64,000 nt of DNA, from positions 62,001-126,000 of the forward strand of contig NZ_JBQKUO010000001.1 of the NCBI RefSeq assembly GCF_052156635.1, written 5' to 3'. The position numbers were made by a program, and so were the translations under genes. Positions 46,385 through 55,760 of the stretch are shown piece by piece. Under the pieces are notes generated by a model. It saw only the letters and a list, made by a program, of their open reading frames with translations, was not told the origin of the DNA and searched no databases. Position 1 is the stretch's first letter; each line of letters opens with the position of its first letter. The DNA comes from Nitrospina sp052156635. Lineage in GTDB: Bacteria > Nitrospinota > Nitrospinia > Nitrospinales > Nitrospinaceae.

Positions 46385-46449
46385 GTAGGAACCTGGTTTT
46401 TTCGGGACCGGATTACCGCAGATTCTGATTTCGCCATCCTGGATTACGA

Positions 46450-47634
46450 ATGGGAAAGTTCCGAGATTGTAAAGTAAGCACCAAAATCGGGGTAGGATTC
46501 GGGGTCATCACCCTGATTCTTATGGGAGTGGTTCTGATAACCATTCAGCAGGTCAAGAATATGGAGGCGATCACCAAACGGGTGGTGACCCTCCGGACCC
46601 CGACCGCCCACTCCAGCCTGATGATGTTGAACGGGATGAACCATTCGCTTGCCTCCCTGCGCGGATGGGTGATACTGGGCGATCCCAAGTTCAAGGAAGA
46701 GCGCGCCACTGCCTGGAACGAGCAGATTGAACCCTCCCTCCAAAAGCTGCACGAGCTCTCCGGCCAATGGAACAACCAGGAGTATGTGAATCAACTCCAT
46801 GCCATTGAGAAAGACCTCAAACAGTTCAAGGTGTTCCAGCAGGAAATCGAGAGCATTGCCCAAACAGACGAAAATACACCGGCCCGAAAAATCCTGTTTG
46901 AAAAAGCACAGCCATTGGAAGACCGGTTGATGACTTACGTCACCCGCATGATCAACCTGGAGATGCGCATCCCTCCGTCTTCACAGAACCGCAAAGCGCT
47001 CCTGGCCATCATGGCCGACCTGGAGGGAACGACCAGTCTGGCATTCGAAAAGGCGGAAGAGTTTCTATTATCGGGCGACCCCGGATTCAAGGAACAGTTT
47101 CGGAAAAACTGGGAGGACAACACGAACCGCTTCAACGACCTGAAGCGAAACTTCAAATTGTTGTCTGCGGACCAGCAGAAGGTGTTCAAACGGCTGGAAC
47201 GGGCGCGTGAACAGATCGCCCCTCTTTTGCAGGAGATCATCCAAATCCGTTCGGGCAAGGAGTGGAATCTGGCCAACGCCTGGCTGGCGCAAAAGGCGGT
47301 GCCCGTCGCCTTCCGTATCAAATCCTTTTTGAATGAAATGACGGATACGCAGAACAAGCTGCTTGATAAAGACATGCAGGAAATTTCCAACCGCACACAC
47401 TTTCTCGTGGTGCTTCTGGTCATCCTGTTTTTCATTGCGGCATTGATGGCGGGGGTGCTGGGGTCCACCATCACACGCACTGTGAGCGAACCCATCAAAC
47501 AGGTCAGCAACATGGCGAGGGAAATGGCGCAGGGGAATTTACGCCAGAAAAAGCTTCCTATTCAGGCCAAGGATGAAGTGGGCGATCTAACGGAAAGCTT
47601 CAACCAGCTGCTTGAAAAAATGAAAGGCAAGTGA
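46450..47634 (+). CDS. Membrane receptor with extracytoplasmic helical domain and HAMP, no output domain
   Basis: A 394-aa protein. Helix 1 (residues about 14-34, GVGFGVITLILMGVVLITI) and helix 2 (about 312-336, FLVVLLVILFFIAALMAGVLGS) bracket a 275-residue extracytoplasmic helical region of the four-helix-bundle type. A HAMP linker (TVSEPIKQVSNMAREMAQGN ... DEVGDLTESFNQLLEKM) follows, and the protein then stops. No methyl-accepting, kinase, cyclase or EAL region is present. It looks like an MCP or sensor kinase lacking its output module, either by truncation or by design. It faces the kinase at 47680, with 45 bases between stops. Confidence 0.85.
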   Translation: MGKFRDCKVSTKIGVGFGVITLILMGVVLITIQQVKNMEAITKRVVTLRTPTAHSSLMMLNGMNHSLASLRGWVILGDPKFKEERATAWNEQIEPSLQKLHELSGQWNNQEYVNQLHAIEKDLKQFKVFQQEIESIAQTDENTPARKILFEKAQPLEDRLMTYVTRMINLEMRIPPSSQNRKALLAIMADLEGTTSLAFEKAEEFLLSGDPGFKEQFRKNWEDNTNRFNDLKRNFKLLSADQQKVFKRLERAREQIAPLLQEIIQIRSGKEWNLANAWLAQKAVPVAFRIKSFLNEMTDTQNKLLDKDMQEISNRTHFLVVLLVILFFIAALMAGVLGSTITRTVSEPIKQVSNMAREMAQGNLRQKKLPIQAKDEVGDLTESFNQLLEKMKGK

Positions 47635-47679
47635 GGCAATGGGTTTGCCGGCCAACCTGTTCCGGATTCCCGCCCCTCT

Positions 47680-48855
47680 TTAAAACCTGTAGTCCGGCAT
47701 CTCCAATTTTGGCAGAGCGACTTCAAACGTCGACCCTTTTCCCACCTCGCTGCGCACCTCTATTTTTCCCTGATGGGATTCCATGATGTTTTTGACAATA
47801 GCCAGCCCCAGACCCGTGCTTTTTTCGCCCCCGGTGGGACGGGCGCCGAGCTTCTGGAATCCCCTGAATATCTGTTCCTGATCTTCCGGCCGGATCCCCT
47901 GCCCTTCATCCCGGATCCGCACGTGTGTCCAGCCGTCCTCCTGCCGCAGCTCGATGAAGACATCCGACCCGAGCGGGGAATACTTGATCGCGTTGCTGAT
48001 CAGATTGTCCAAAACCTGAGCCATGCGGCCACGGTCGAAAACGATCGGTTCAATATCCTGCAAATCCTCATTTATGGAAATATCCTTGCCCCGCGCATGC
48101 CCTGAATTGATCTGGATCCTTTCCTTCAACAAAGCGGTCAGATCGCCGGGCCCCAGGTCCAGCTTCAGGTTGCCGCTCTCGATAACCGAAATATCCAGCA
48201 GGTCATCCACCATGCCCAACACATCATTGACCGACTTGCTGATCAACTGAAGCATTTCGTTGTGTTCTTTGGGAGAAAACGAATCCCCGGAAAGTTCGAG
48301 TAGTTCAATGAATCCCTTGATGGAAGAAAGCGGGTTTCGAATATCGTGTGCGGCAATGCCGAGGAATTTATTTTTTATTTCGTTCAACGCAACCAGATCC
48401 ACGTTCTTTTTTTCCAGTTCCTGAATCAAAACCTCCCGTTGCTTTTTGAGGGAATGGAGTTGAAGGTGTGTTTTGACCCGTGCCAGCACTTCCCCTGATT
48501 TGAAAGGCTTGATGATGTAATCCACACCACCTTGCTTGAACCCCGCGACCACATCCTCAATATCCGTACGCGCGGAAATAAATATGACAGGAGTTTCGGC
48601 GGTTTGCGGGTCGGCTTTCAGCCTTCGGCAGGTTTCATAGCCATCCATGCCCTCCATCATGATATCGAGCAGGATGAGGTCCGGCATGAAACGCGACGCG
48701 ATGGTAAGGGCTTTTTCTCCGCTCAGGGCAACGGAAATATTGTAGCCCTCCACCTCCAGCGTTTTCTGCAGAACATCTACATTGGCGGGAGTGTCATCAA
48801 CAATTAAAATTTTGAAATCTTCAAGGTCGGGCTGGATGGAAGACATGCTGCTCAC
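47680..48855 (-). CDS. Receiver-first histidine kinase (REC-HisKA-HATPase)
   Basis: A 391-aa cytosolic protein. The receiver domain comes first (DD at 20-21, phosphoacceptor D64 in DLILLDIMMEG, conserved lysine in IIKPFKSGEV). A coiled linker follows, then the dimerisation helix with H170 (GIAAHDIRNPLSSIK) and an HATPase domain with NLISNAIKYSPLG, RDEGQGIRPED and TGLGLAIVKN. There is no membrane segment. The order suggests that receiver phosphorylation gates the kinase. It is the last of seven same-strand signalling genes and lies 16 bases after the 965-aa kinase. Confidence 0.92.
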   Translation of the reverse strand: MSSMSSIQPDLEDFKILIVDDTPANVDVLQKTLEVEGYNISVALSGEKALTIASRFMPDLILLDIMMEGMDGYETCRRLKADPQTAETPVIFISARTDIEDVVAGFKQGGVDYIIKPFKSGEVLARVKTHLQLHSLKKQREVLIQELEKKNVDLVALNEIKNKFLGIAAHDIRNPLSSIKGFIELLELSGDSFSPKEHNEMLQLISKSVNDVLGMVDDLLDISVIESGNLKLDLGPGDLTALLKERIQINSGHARGKDISINEDLQDIEPIVFDRGRMAQVLDNLISNAIKYSPLGSDVFIELRQEDGWTHVRIRDEGQGIRPEDQEQIFRGFQKLGARPTGGEKSTGLGLAIVKNIMESHQGKIEVRSEVGKGSTFEVALPKLEMPDYRF

Positions 48856-48871
48856 ACATTACAACCGGGAA

Positions 48872-51769
48872 CTAGGAACTCGGGCCCGATTGAATTCTGT
48901 TCAAAAACTCAATGACCTGGTTGATCAACTTCATATCATATGAACGTATCAAATCCTTGAAATACAGGGCGAGCTTTTTCTCTTCACCGCCATCCTGGAT
49001 GGTGTTCAGGCTCTTTTCAAAACTGGTGAAATTATAACTGGATGCCGCCGCCTTGATGTTTTCCATTACCTGATTGGAAAAGTGAACCCGGGCCAGATCG
49101 ATTTCACGGTCCGAGGCAGCCGCCTGGGGTCCCGATGTTCGTTTCAGAAAATCGATGGTCAAACCGTAACCTGTTCCAATGATTTGAAGAATTTCCTGAG
49201 TCTTCACCGGCTTATCCAAAACCTGGTTCGCTCCCGCCTGCTTGAAGGCATCGGCCAGTTCCCGGCCTTGGGCCCCGGCCACCCCCACAAGAAGAATTTT
49301 TTCAAAGGTATTGTACTTGCGCAGGTTCCGGATCAGCGCCTCGGCTTTGGCCCCCAGCCCGTCCAGATTCAAGAACACCAGATCCACCCCCGGGTCTTCA
49401 AGCATTTGCGGCGACTCGATATTTTCTACATGATGCAGGGAGATACCCAGGCTTTCGAGCACTTCGCCCAGTTGGCGGGATTCCAGGAGCTGGAATCCAT
49501 TCGTAAAACCTGCCCGCAAAGACATCCACGCAAGCGGCTTTTTAAAATGCCAGGAATCGTTGTCATACGACGAAATTTCTCCAAACCGTTTGAGCGGCAA
49601 CTCGATGGTGAAATGCGTGCCCTTGCCTTCCGCCGACTGAACGGTAATGGTCCCGCCCATGGCTTCGATGTGTTTCTTTGAGATAGAAAGGCCCAGTCCC
49701 ATGCCTTTGCTCAATCCGATTTCTCCCAGTTTTTCAAACGGGTCAAATACTTTTGCCAGTTGGTCCTCGGCAATGCCCCTTCCGGTATCTATAATTTCAA
49801 AGCGAAACCACTCATTCGGTTTTTGCTGAACACGCAGAAGCACGGCTCCCTGGTCCGTAAATTTGATGGCATTGCTGAGGATGTTGGTGAGCGCCATATG
49901 CAATTTGGCCTCGTCACCGTACACCCAAAGGGGCCGTTCCTCCAGTCCCTCTGCAAAAAAATCCAGCCCCTTGAACATGCACCGGTTGCGAATGGACGAA
50001 TTGATGCGGTCAACCATGCCAACCAAATCAAAAGCCTGACTGTACAGTTCCGATTCACCGCCGTCGATCTTGGACATTTCCAGAATATCGTCCATCAATC
50101 GCATGAGTTGGTTCCCACCATCCAGAATACGGGATACGTATTCCTTATGTTGCGGTGGAAGACGGGGGTCGCGCTCAATGATCTGCGCAAACCCGAGGAC
50201 GGAGTTGAGTGGGGTGTGAATCTCGTGACTCATATGGGCAAGAAATTCGCTCTTGGCCCGATTGGCAGCGTTGGCCTCAATGCGGGTCCTCAATAATTCC
50301 CGTTCCCGCTGTTTCCAGCCTGTGGCGTCCCACGCAATCACTGTAGCCCCAATACAGGCTCCCCCGGAGTCCAGTACAGGCGCCAGGGTGAGGGCCAGTT
50401 CCAGGGTTTCTTCATTTTTGTCAATTCCCCGGGTCTCAAATTTGACCGTATCTCCTCCCCGAATCCCCTCCAGAATCCGCCCGGCGTCCTCCTCATTTCC
50501 GGGAGCGATCAGCATGGCCAGGTTTTGGTCCATCAATTCATCCTGCTTGTAACCAAAAATCCGCTCCGCACCCGAATTCCAACCGGTGACCTTGCCGTCG
50601 AGATCCACCTCAATGATGGCATCCTGGGCATTTCGCAGAATGGTGTTCAAAACGGCCCGGCTTCGTGAAAGCTGCTTGTGTTCCAATAAGGCCTGCAATT
50701 GAGTCCCGGCCGTGGTCAGGATCTCCAGCAACTCCATGTCGGGTTCCCGGACATTGGAGGTATAAACCTGAACCACCCACAAAAAATCGTTATTCATGGA
50801 AATGGGGAAGGCAAACCCGGAATGACCGGCCCCCGATTCCTGGATATCGAGTCTTTCCAGGAAAAGCTTGTCCCGCCAAACATTCTGCTCCCAGACCGGG
50901 AGACCGGAGTCCCAAACCCTTCCGGGCAACCCTTCTCCATTTGCAAATACCGCTTCCATGACCCGGGACATGGTGGGTAGGGTGAGATCGGGAATGTTTT
51001 GGTACATAATGCCGGCCGGAACCAGGCAGGTCCCGCTGTCATCCATCCGGTGCACAACACCCAGGGCGCAATCCAGAGTCACGCAAATCTCACGCAGGTA
51101 GGCCCGCAGCCCGGATTCAAATGAATCGGATTGAGCCGCAATCCGGGTGACCGATTTCAACAAATGAATATAGGAGGCCTTGCGTTCCATGCACCTCTCC
51201 ACCTCCTCATCCTTCCGGGAATTGCGAAGACCCAGCAAAACCTGCCCGCAAACATTGAGCAACGGTTGAAACCATTCAACAAGGTCTTCTTTGTAGCCGT
51301 CCTTGCAATTGGCCAGGCACAGCATCCCCAATACTTCTCCACCATGGGAGACCGGCAGGCCAACGAAAGCGTTGAGCGGCGGGTGCCCTTTCGGCACTCC
51401 ACCCCCGCGCGGATCGTTTGCCGGGTCGTTGGCAACCACCGGGTTGCCGGTGGTGAACACCTGGCCGAACAAGGTTTTGAGGTTGAAAAACTCCAGTCCA
51501 CTGCGGCCGTATTCCTGAAAAAACCGGTTTACCTCCGGGTCGGTGGAAATGCTGCAATAGGCCAGTATGGAAACGTAGGGATCCCCTGCGGGGCTTTCCC
51601 TCACGTCGGCGATGAACCCATACTCACTTTCCGTCAACCCCAGCACCCGCCGGGTCAGGTTCCGGAATACCGTGTGAAGATCGTCACCACGGCTGATCTC
51701 CAGTTGAAATTCGTCGATGATTTTTAGCAACGACAATTTCGCATAGACTATTTCTTCCGCTTTTTTCAT
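48872..51769 (-). CDS. GAF-GAF-PAS hybrid histidine kinase with degenerate receiver
   Basis: A 965-aa cytosolic protein. GAF 1 is about residues 25-180 and GAF 2 about 205-360. A PAS domain (about 370-485, VLNTILRNAQDAIIEVDLDGKVTGWNSGAERIFGY) follows. HisKA has H515 in HMSHEIHTPLNSVLGF, and the HATPase domain spans about 615-725 (NILSNAIKF, DTGRGIAEDQ, KGMGLGLSISKKH). The receiver-like domain (about 750-865) carries Asn801 where the phosphoacceptor Asp should be (DLVFLNLDG), while Lys853 in VLDKPV is kept. The C-terminal 100 residues are helical. It is a soluble sensor, probably of a small ligand or redox signal; ligand unknown. Confidence 0.9.
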   Translation of the reverse strand: MKKAEEIVYAKLSLLKIIDEFQLEISRGDDLHTVFRNLTRRVLGLTESEYGFIADVRESPAGDPYVSILAYCSISTDPEVNRFFQEYGRSGLEFFNLKTLFGQVFTTGNPVVANDPANDPRGGGVPKGHPPLNAFVGLPVSHGGEVLGMLCLANCKDGYKEDLVEWFQPLLNVCGQVLLGLRNSRKDEEVERCMERKASYIHLLKSVTRIAAQSDSFESGLRAYLREICVTLDCALGVVHRMDDSGTCLVPAGIMYQNIPDLTLPTMSRVMEAVFANGEGLPGRVWDSGLPVWEQNVWRDKLFLERLDIQESGAGHSGFAFPISMNNDFLWVVQVYTSNVREPDMELLEILTTAGTQLQALLEHKQLSRSRAVLNTILRNAQDAIIEVDLDGKVTGWNSGAERIFGYKQDELMDQNLAMLIAPGNEEDAGRILEGIRGGDTVKFETRGIDKNEETLELALTLAPVLDSGGACIGATVIAWDATGWKQRERELLRTRIEANAANRAKSEFLAHMSHEIHTPLNSVLGFAQIIERDPRLPPQHKEYVSRILDGGNQLMRLMDDILEMSKIDGGESELYSQAFDLVGMVDRINSSIRNRCMFKGLDFFAEGLEERPLWVYGDEAKLHMALTNILSNAIKFTDQGAVLLRVQQKPNEWFRFEIIDTGRGIAEDQLAKVFDPFEKLGEIGLSKGMGLGLSISKKHIEAMGGTITVQSAEGKGTHFTIELPLKRFGEISSYDNDSWHFKKPLAWMSLRAGFTNGFQLLESRQLGEVLESLGISLHHVENIESPQMLEDPGVDLVFLNLDGLGAKAEALIRNLRKYNTFEKILLVGVAGAQGRELADAFKQAGANQVLDKPVKTQEILQIIGTGYGLTIDFLKRTSGPQAAASDREIDLARVHFSNQVMENIKAAASSYNFTSFEKSLNTIQDGGEEKKLALYFKDLIRSYDMKLINQVIEFLNRIQSGPSS

Positions 51770-51849
51770 AGCAGCAAACCAAGTTCAACCCGTCTAGAAA
51801 CGGGATGGCGCTTCGCGCCCGCCGATTGCTTCCTGGACTGAAACAACCT

Positions 51850-52809
51850 TTATTCGTTTTCCACAGGAGCAAAGCAAATCTGGTTCGTCCCCCCCCGTAC
51901 CGCCTGGTCCAGCTGATGTTCGGTGTTTTCTATAGCCTGTTTGAGACGCTCTTCCAACTCGGTGGACGTGCCAATCGGATACTGACACATCCCAAAACTC
52001 ATGGAAACCGCCATATCCTGCGATCCAATACGAAACAGGGAGTTCTTCAGAATGGTCTGGAACTTGCGCGCCACCACCACCGCTCCCTCCAGCCGTGTGC
52101 CCGGAAGCAACACTAAAAACCGTTGAGGATTCCATTGCCCGATGGCATCCAGGATTCGGCTGTGGCTGTTCAGCTTTTCACCCAGGTCAGACAGCAGATG
52201 ATCCAGGTCCTCTTTCTTTTCTCGGGCAAATTTCTCCTGCCATTCATCAACATGTCCCATCATTAAAGTGAACGGCACCTGAATCCGTTGGTAGCGGATG
52301 CCTTCCCACCGGTACAGTTCCAACAGCAAATCCCGGTCCAGGACTCCCGGTGTTCTCTTGGCACCGAGCTTTTGAGACATTTCCTTGATCAACAGCTTTT
52401 TTTCACGCTGAAGCTGCTGGATTCGCAATTGATTCTGGGCACGGGCCAACACCTCGTCCTGCCGAAAGGGTTTGGTTATGTAATCGGCACCGCCCGACAG
52501 ATAACAATTATCAATTTCCTCAATGCTGGTCTGGCCCAGCAGAAAAATAATGGGGATGTCCGCAGTGACGGGGTTGGATTTCAGCTGCCTGCTCAGCTCG
52601 AAGCTGTCTGTCCCTTCAAGATGTGCATCCAGCAGAATGAGATCGGGTAGAGAACGGGAAAGGATTTCAGGCACGCGGTTTCCGGCGGAAGTGGCGAAAA
52701 TGACGTAATCTTCCTTCTCCAACATTCCCCTCAGGATATCGATGTTGGAGGGAATGTCATCCACAATGAGAATGTTCATTCCGAAATGACTTTTCATCCC
52801 ACCTTCCAT
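51850..52809 (-). CDS. Receiver plus degenerate GGDEF-like response regulator
   Basis: A 319-aa protein. The ATG at 52809 has AGGAG six bases upstream and is preferred over a distant in-frame start. The receiver domain has D61 in DLILLDAHLEG and the lysine in ITKPFRQDEV. The C-terminal domain follows the diguanylate-cyclase fold pattern (LLLELYRWEGIRYQRIQVPFTLMM ... RFLVLLPGT ... VSMSFGM), but the signature loop reads NPQRF (residues 227-231) instead of GGDEF. It should not make c-di-GMP and may serve as a sensor or dimerisation module. It lies 160 bases downstream of the HD-GYP gene. Confidence 0.82.
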   Translation of the reverse strand: MEGGMKSHFGMNILIVDDIPSNIDILRGMLEKEDYVIFATSAGNRVPEILSRSLPDLILLDAHLEGTDSFELSRQLKSNPVTADIPIIFLLGQTSIEEIDNCYLSGGADYITKPFRQDEVLARAQNQLRIQQLQREKKLLIKEMSQKLGAKRTPGVLDRDLLLELYRWEGIRYQRIQVPFTLMMGHVDEWQEKFAREKKEDLDHLLSDLGEKLNSHSRILDAIGQWNPQRFLVLLPGTRLEGAVVVARKFQTILKNSLFRIGSQDMAVSMSFGMCQYPIGTSTELEERLKQAIENTEHQLDQAVRGGTNQICFAPVENE

Positions 52810-52972
52810 CTCCACTCCTGGAAAGAACTGGATCGAACACCGTGAACCATCCACTTCCACAAGCGAATCGCACACAAAACGGGCCCCTGCTTCACCTTCA
52901 GTCCGGGAAGGAGATTTTCCGGGCCATCGCCAAAAACCCACAAACATTCACCAACCGGCCCGCCGATTGAAC

Positions 52973-54079
52973 TTACGAGTTGGTGAGGAACTTTTCCAGA
53001 TCCGGAAACTGGTCCGGCGTGTCCACATATTGGTTTTTGATTTCTTTGACTTCCGGCAAAATGTTTTTGAATTTTTCAACCAGGTGGGGGTCGAAATGCT
53101 GCCCGGCGCATTTATCCAATTCCTCAACGGCCTCCTCCACCGTCCAGGCTTTTTTGTAAGGCCGGTCGGAAGTGAGGGCGTCGAACACATCGGCAATGGC
53201 GACGATCCGGCCTTCCACAGGAATTTCTTCCTCCTTCGTCCCTGATGGATAGCCTGACCCGTCCCATTTCTCGTGATGCGTGAGAGCGATGCTCTCTGCC
53301 ATCTTCATCATTTCCGAACTGGACCCGGAAAGAATTTCCGCACCGATTGTGGTGTGGGTTTTCATCACTTCCCATTCTTCCGGTGTGAGCCGCCCCGGTT
53401 TCAGCAGAATGCGGTCGGGTATGCCGATTTTGCCGATGTCGTGCATGGGGCTCGCATTCAGGATCAGGTCGCATTCTTCCTCCGTCATGCCGATGGACTC
53501 CGCCAGCAGCGCAGAAAACTTGCTCATGCGAATGACGTGCATGCCGGTTTCATTGTCCCGGTACTCCGCCGCGCGGCCGAGCCGCTGGATCACCTCCAGA
53601 CGGGTGTCAACCAGCTGTTGGGTCCGTTCCTGAATTTTCTGGTCGAGAACCTGGTTCTGCTGGCGAACCTGGTTATGCAGCAGCCGAACGTCCAGCATGT
53701 TCTTGATCCGGGCCAGCGCCTCGATCACATTGAACGGCTTGGTGATGAAATCCATCGCCCCGGCGAGAAGCGCCCTGACCCGGATGTCGTTGCTGTTATT
53801 GGCCGTGAGGATCAATATCGGAGGGGGATTGACCTCACGCTCGTAAACCTGGATTTCCTTCAAAAACTGAAAACCATCCATCCCCGGCATGTTCAGGTCC
53901 AGCAAAACAAGGTCCGGACCCCATTCCTGGTATTTCTTCAAACCCTCGTGGGGGTCCGTGCATACGTTGATGGAACTGTATCCCCTCTGATGGAGCATTT
54001 GCTCCAACAGCTTCACGTTAGACACCTCATCGTCCACTATCAAAATCTTGCCGTCGAGAATATCGTCTTCGGTCAACAT
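52973..54079 (-). CDS. Receiver-HD-GYP c-di-GMP phosphodiesterase (RpfG-like)
   Basis: A 368-aa protein. The receiver has phosphoacceptor D61 (DLVLLDLNMPGMDG). A coiled linker rich in Q/E/R follows (residues 133-165), then the HD-GYP domain with the HD pair at 213-214 (SPMHDIGKIGIPD), THTTIGAEIL, and the HHEKWDGSGYP signature at 268-278. All metal ligands look intact, so it should degrade c-di-GMP to GMP under phosphorylation control. The family usually regulates motility or biofilm switches. The receiver and linker closely resemble those of the kinase at 57152-58369. Confidence 0.92.
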   Translation of the reverse strand: MLTEDDILDGKILIVDDEVSNVKLLEQMLHQRGYSSINVCTDPHEGLKKYQEWGPDLVLLDLNMPGMDGFQFLKEIQVYEREVNPPPILILTANNSNDIRVRALLAGAMDFITKPFNVIEALARIKNMLDVRLLHNQVRQQNQVLDQKIQERTQQLVDTRLEVIQRLGRAAEYRDNETGMHVIRMSKFSALLAESIGMTEEECDLILNASPMHDIGKIGIPDRILLKPGRLTPEEWEVMKTHTTIGAEILSGSSSEMMKMAESIALTHHEKWDGSGYPSGTKEEEIPVEGRIVAIADVFDALTSDRPYKKAWTVEEAVEELDKCAGQHFDPHLVEKFKNILPEVKEIKNQYVDTPDQFPDLEKFLTNS

Positions 54080-54351
54080 AACAGGCCACGTATCCTTGTA
54101 GTTTTACTCAGTTTAAGCGGAACCCATGAAAATCTCTACCGCAGACCCCTGATATTATTCTCGCATGAAATTCCGCTTATATTAATCCGAAACCTATCCC
54201 CTGCCCAGTTTCTTCTTTTACCAAACTCCCTTTTCACAATTAAATTCGAAAATCCGAATAATATTTTCGGATATGACAAAGCATGCAGTCAATTACAACT
54301 ATCGAATCATAGCAGGTTACCTCACCCCTGATAAAGGTCCGGAGCGTGTTG

Positions 54352-55482
54352 TCAAAATCCGGCACCCTCGTTTGCCCCGGCCTGACCGGGAAAGGTGAGG
54401 ATCACGGTCGTGCCCTCCCCCTTTTCCGCCAGCGCGGAAATCTTCCCCCCCATTTCCGTCACGATGCGCTGACATACGGTCAAACCCAGACCCGAGCCCA
54501 GGCGTTCCCCCGCCGGACCCAGTTGCACGAACGGTTCAAAGATGCGGTCCGAATCCTTGTTGTCGAATCCGATCCCGTTGTCTTTCACCAGAATGTGCCA
54601 CACCCCGTTTCCTCCCTGAAAACTGTCCACAGTGATCGCCACCGGGCATTGCTTTTTGCGAAAAGCCACCGCGTTGGCAATCAAATGCCGGAACAGCAGG
54701 TAGAATTTTTCCGGGTCCCCCTCCACCACCGGCAGGTAACCCACCTCCAGCCGATTGGGAGGAGATTGCAGTAAATCGGAAAACTCCACCGCCACCCGCG
54801 AGACCACCTGATCCAAAGCGACCCTCATCCGGAGCGGTCCGGAATTGGGTACCAATGCTTCGTTCAAGCCCATCTCGGTCAAAAGCCGCGTCAGGTCACC
54901 CGCCGTCCGCTCCAGTTCCTGCACTTTGGCCATCCCCTCCCGGTCTCTATTTTTTTCAAAATTTCTCAGTGCCTGGTAACTGAGAGCCACCATCTCCCCG
55001 ACCGGTCCGGGAAGATGGCGTTGCACCTGGTCCATCAACATTTCAAACTGCTTTTCGCCGGCAATGAAATCGTTTTGCCCGGCGTGTGAACTGGATTGTT
55101 TTGGTTCCCTTGGGAGAATCGTATGCACCACCATGAGAACACCTTCATGTGTCATGGCCCGCAACCCGATTTCAGCATCAAAAACCTTCCCTCCGGGACC
55201 CACCATTTTCAGATGCAGGGTCCTCGAAGGAACCTTCGTTTTAACCTGCCGGTTCAATGCATCGTGATACGCACTCAGGTGCCCGGGTTCCATGAATTCA
55301 TCCATCAAAGGGTGGTCTATCGGTTCGTGATGGAACCCCAGCATTTCCCCCGCCCGGCTGTTTGCCCAAACCACCATTCCCGTGGCATTGGTGCAGACCA
55401 CACCCTGATAACTGGCCTCCAACACATCTCTCAGGAATTCGCCTGTCACTTCCAAGGTGCCGTTCGCTTGCAAGGAATTCAT
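54352..55482 (-). CDS. PAS-HATPase sensor-kinase-like protein, phosphoacceptor His unclear
   Basis: A 376-aa cytosolic protein. The ATG at 55482 is preceded by an AAAGGAAA site; an upstream GTG is unlikely. The PAS domain spans about residues 15-125 (VLEASYQGVVCTNATGMVVWAN). A helical region follows where DHp should lie. At its expected phosphoacceptor turn it reads RHLPGPVGEMV (His156 one place off) rather than H-E/D-x-R-x-P. The HATPase domain is complete (FRHLIANAVAF, VKDNGIGFDN, RLGSGLGLTVCQRIV). It may phosphorylate poorly or only bind ATP. It lies 280 bases downstream of the NtrC-type gene. Confidence 0.85.
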   Translation of the reverse strand: MNSLQANGTLEVTGEFLRDVLEASYQGVVCTNATGMVVWANSRAGEMLGFHHEPIDHPLMDEFMEPGHLSAYHDALNRQVKTKVPSRTLHLKMVGPGGKVFDAEIGLRAMTHEGVLMVVHTILPREPKQSSSHAGQNDFIAGEKQFEMLMDQVQRHLPGPVGEMVALSYQALRNFEKNRDREGMAKVQELERTAGDLTRLLTEMGLNEALVPNSGPLRMRVALDQVVSRVAVEFSDLLQSPPNRLEVGYLPVVEGDPEKFYLLFRHLIANAVAFRKKQCPVAITVDSFQGGNGVWHILVKDNGIGFDNKDSDRIFEPFVQLGPAGERLGSGLGLTVCQRIVTEMGGKISALAEKGEGTTVILTFPGQAGANEGAGF

Positions 55483-55749
55483 TTTGGTTTCCTTTATATT
55501 TTTGGGAGGAGTAAGGAAAGACGGGTCCAACTCCACTTATCCTGATACAGCAAATTGCATGCCACCGGACACAATGGAAAACAAGCCTATATATTACTTA
55601 TAGTTACAGGGAGGGAGGGGTCCCAAACCGGATACCGTTCAGGGGGTTCGCTTCACGAATTCCGGGTTTTTTTCTGGATTTCGGACCACGTCGGACAGGA
55701 GACGGACGTTTTTACCGGGGCGCACGAATGCGGACAGGAGAAAGGGTTC

Positions 55750-55760
55750 GGGGGGGGGGG
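55750..55760 (+). repeat. Homopolymer G11 tract directly after the NtrC-type gene stop
   Basis: Eleven G residues in a row on the plus strand, immediately outside the minus-strand stop at 55761-55763. Such tracts slip readily during replication and can also be sequencing artefacts. It sits in the gap upstream of the PAS-HATPase gene, about 270 bases before that start. Confidence 0.85.
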
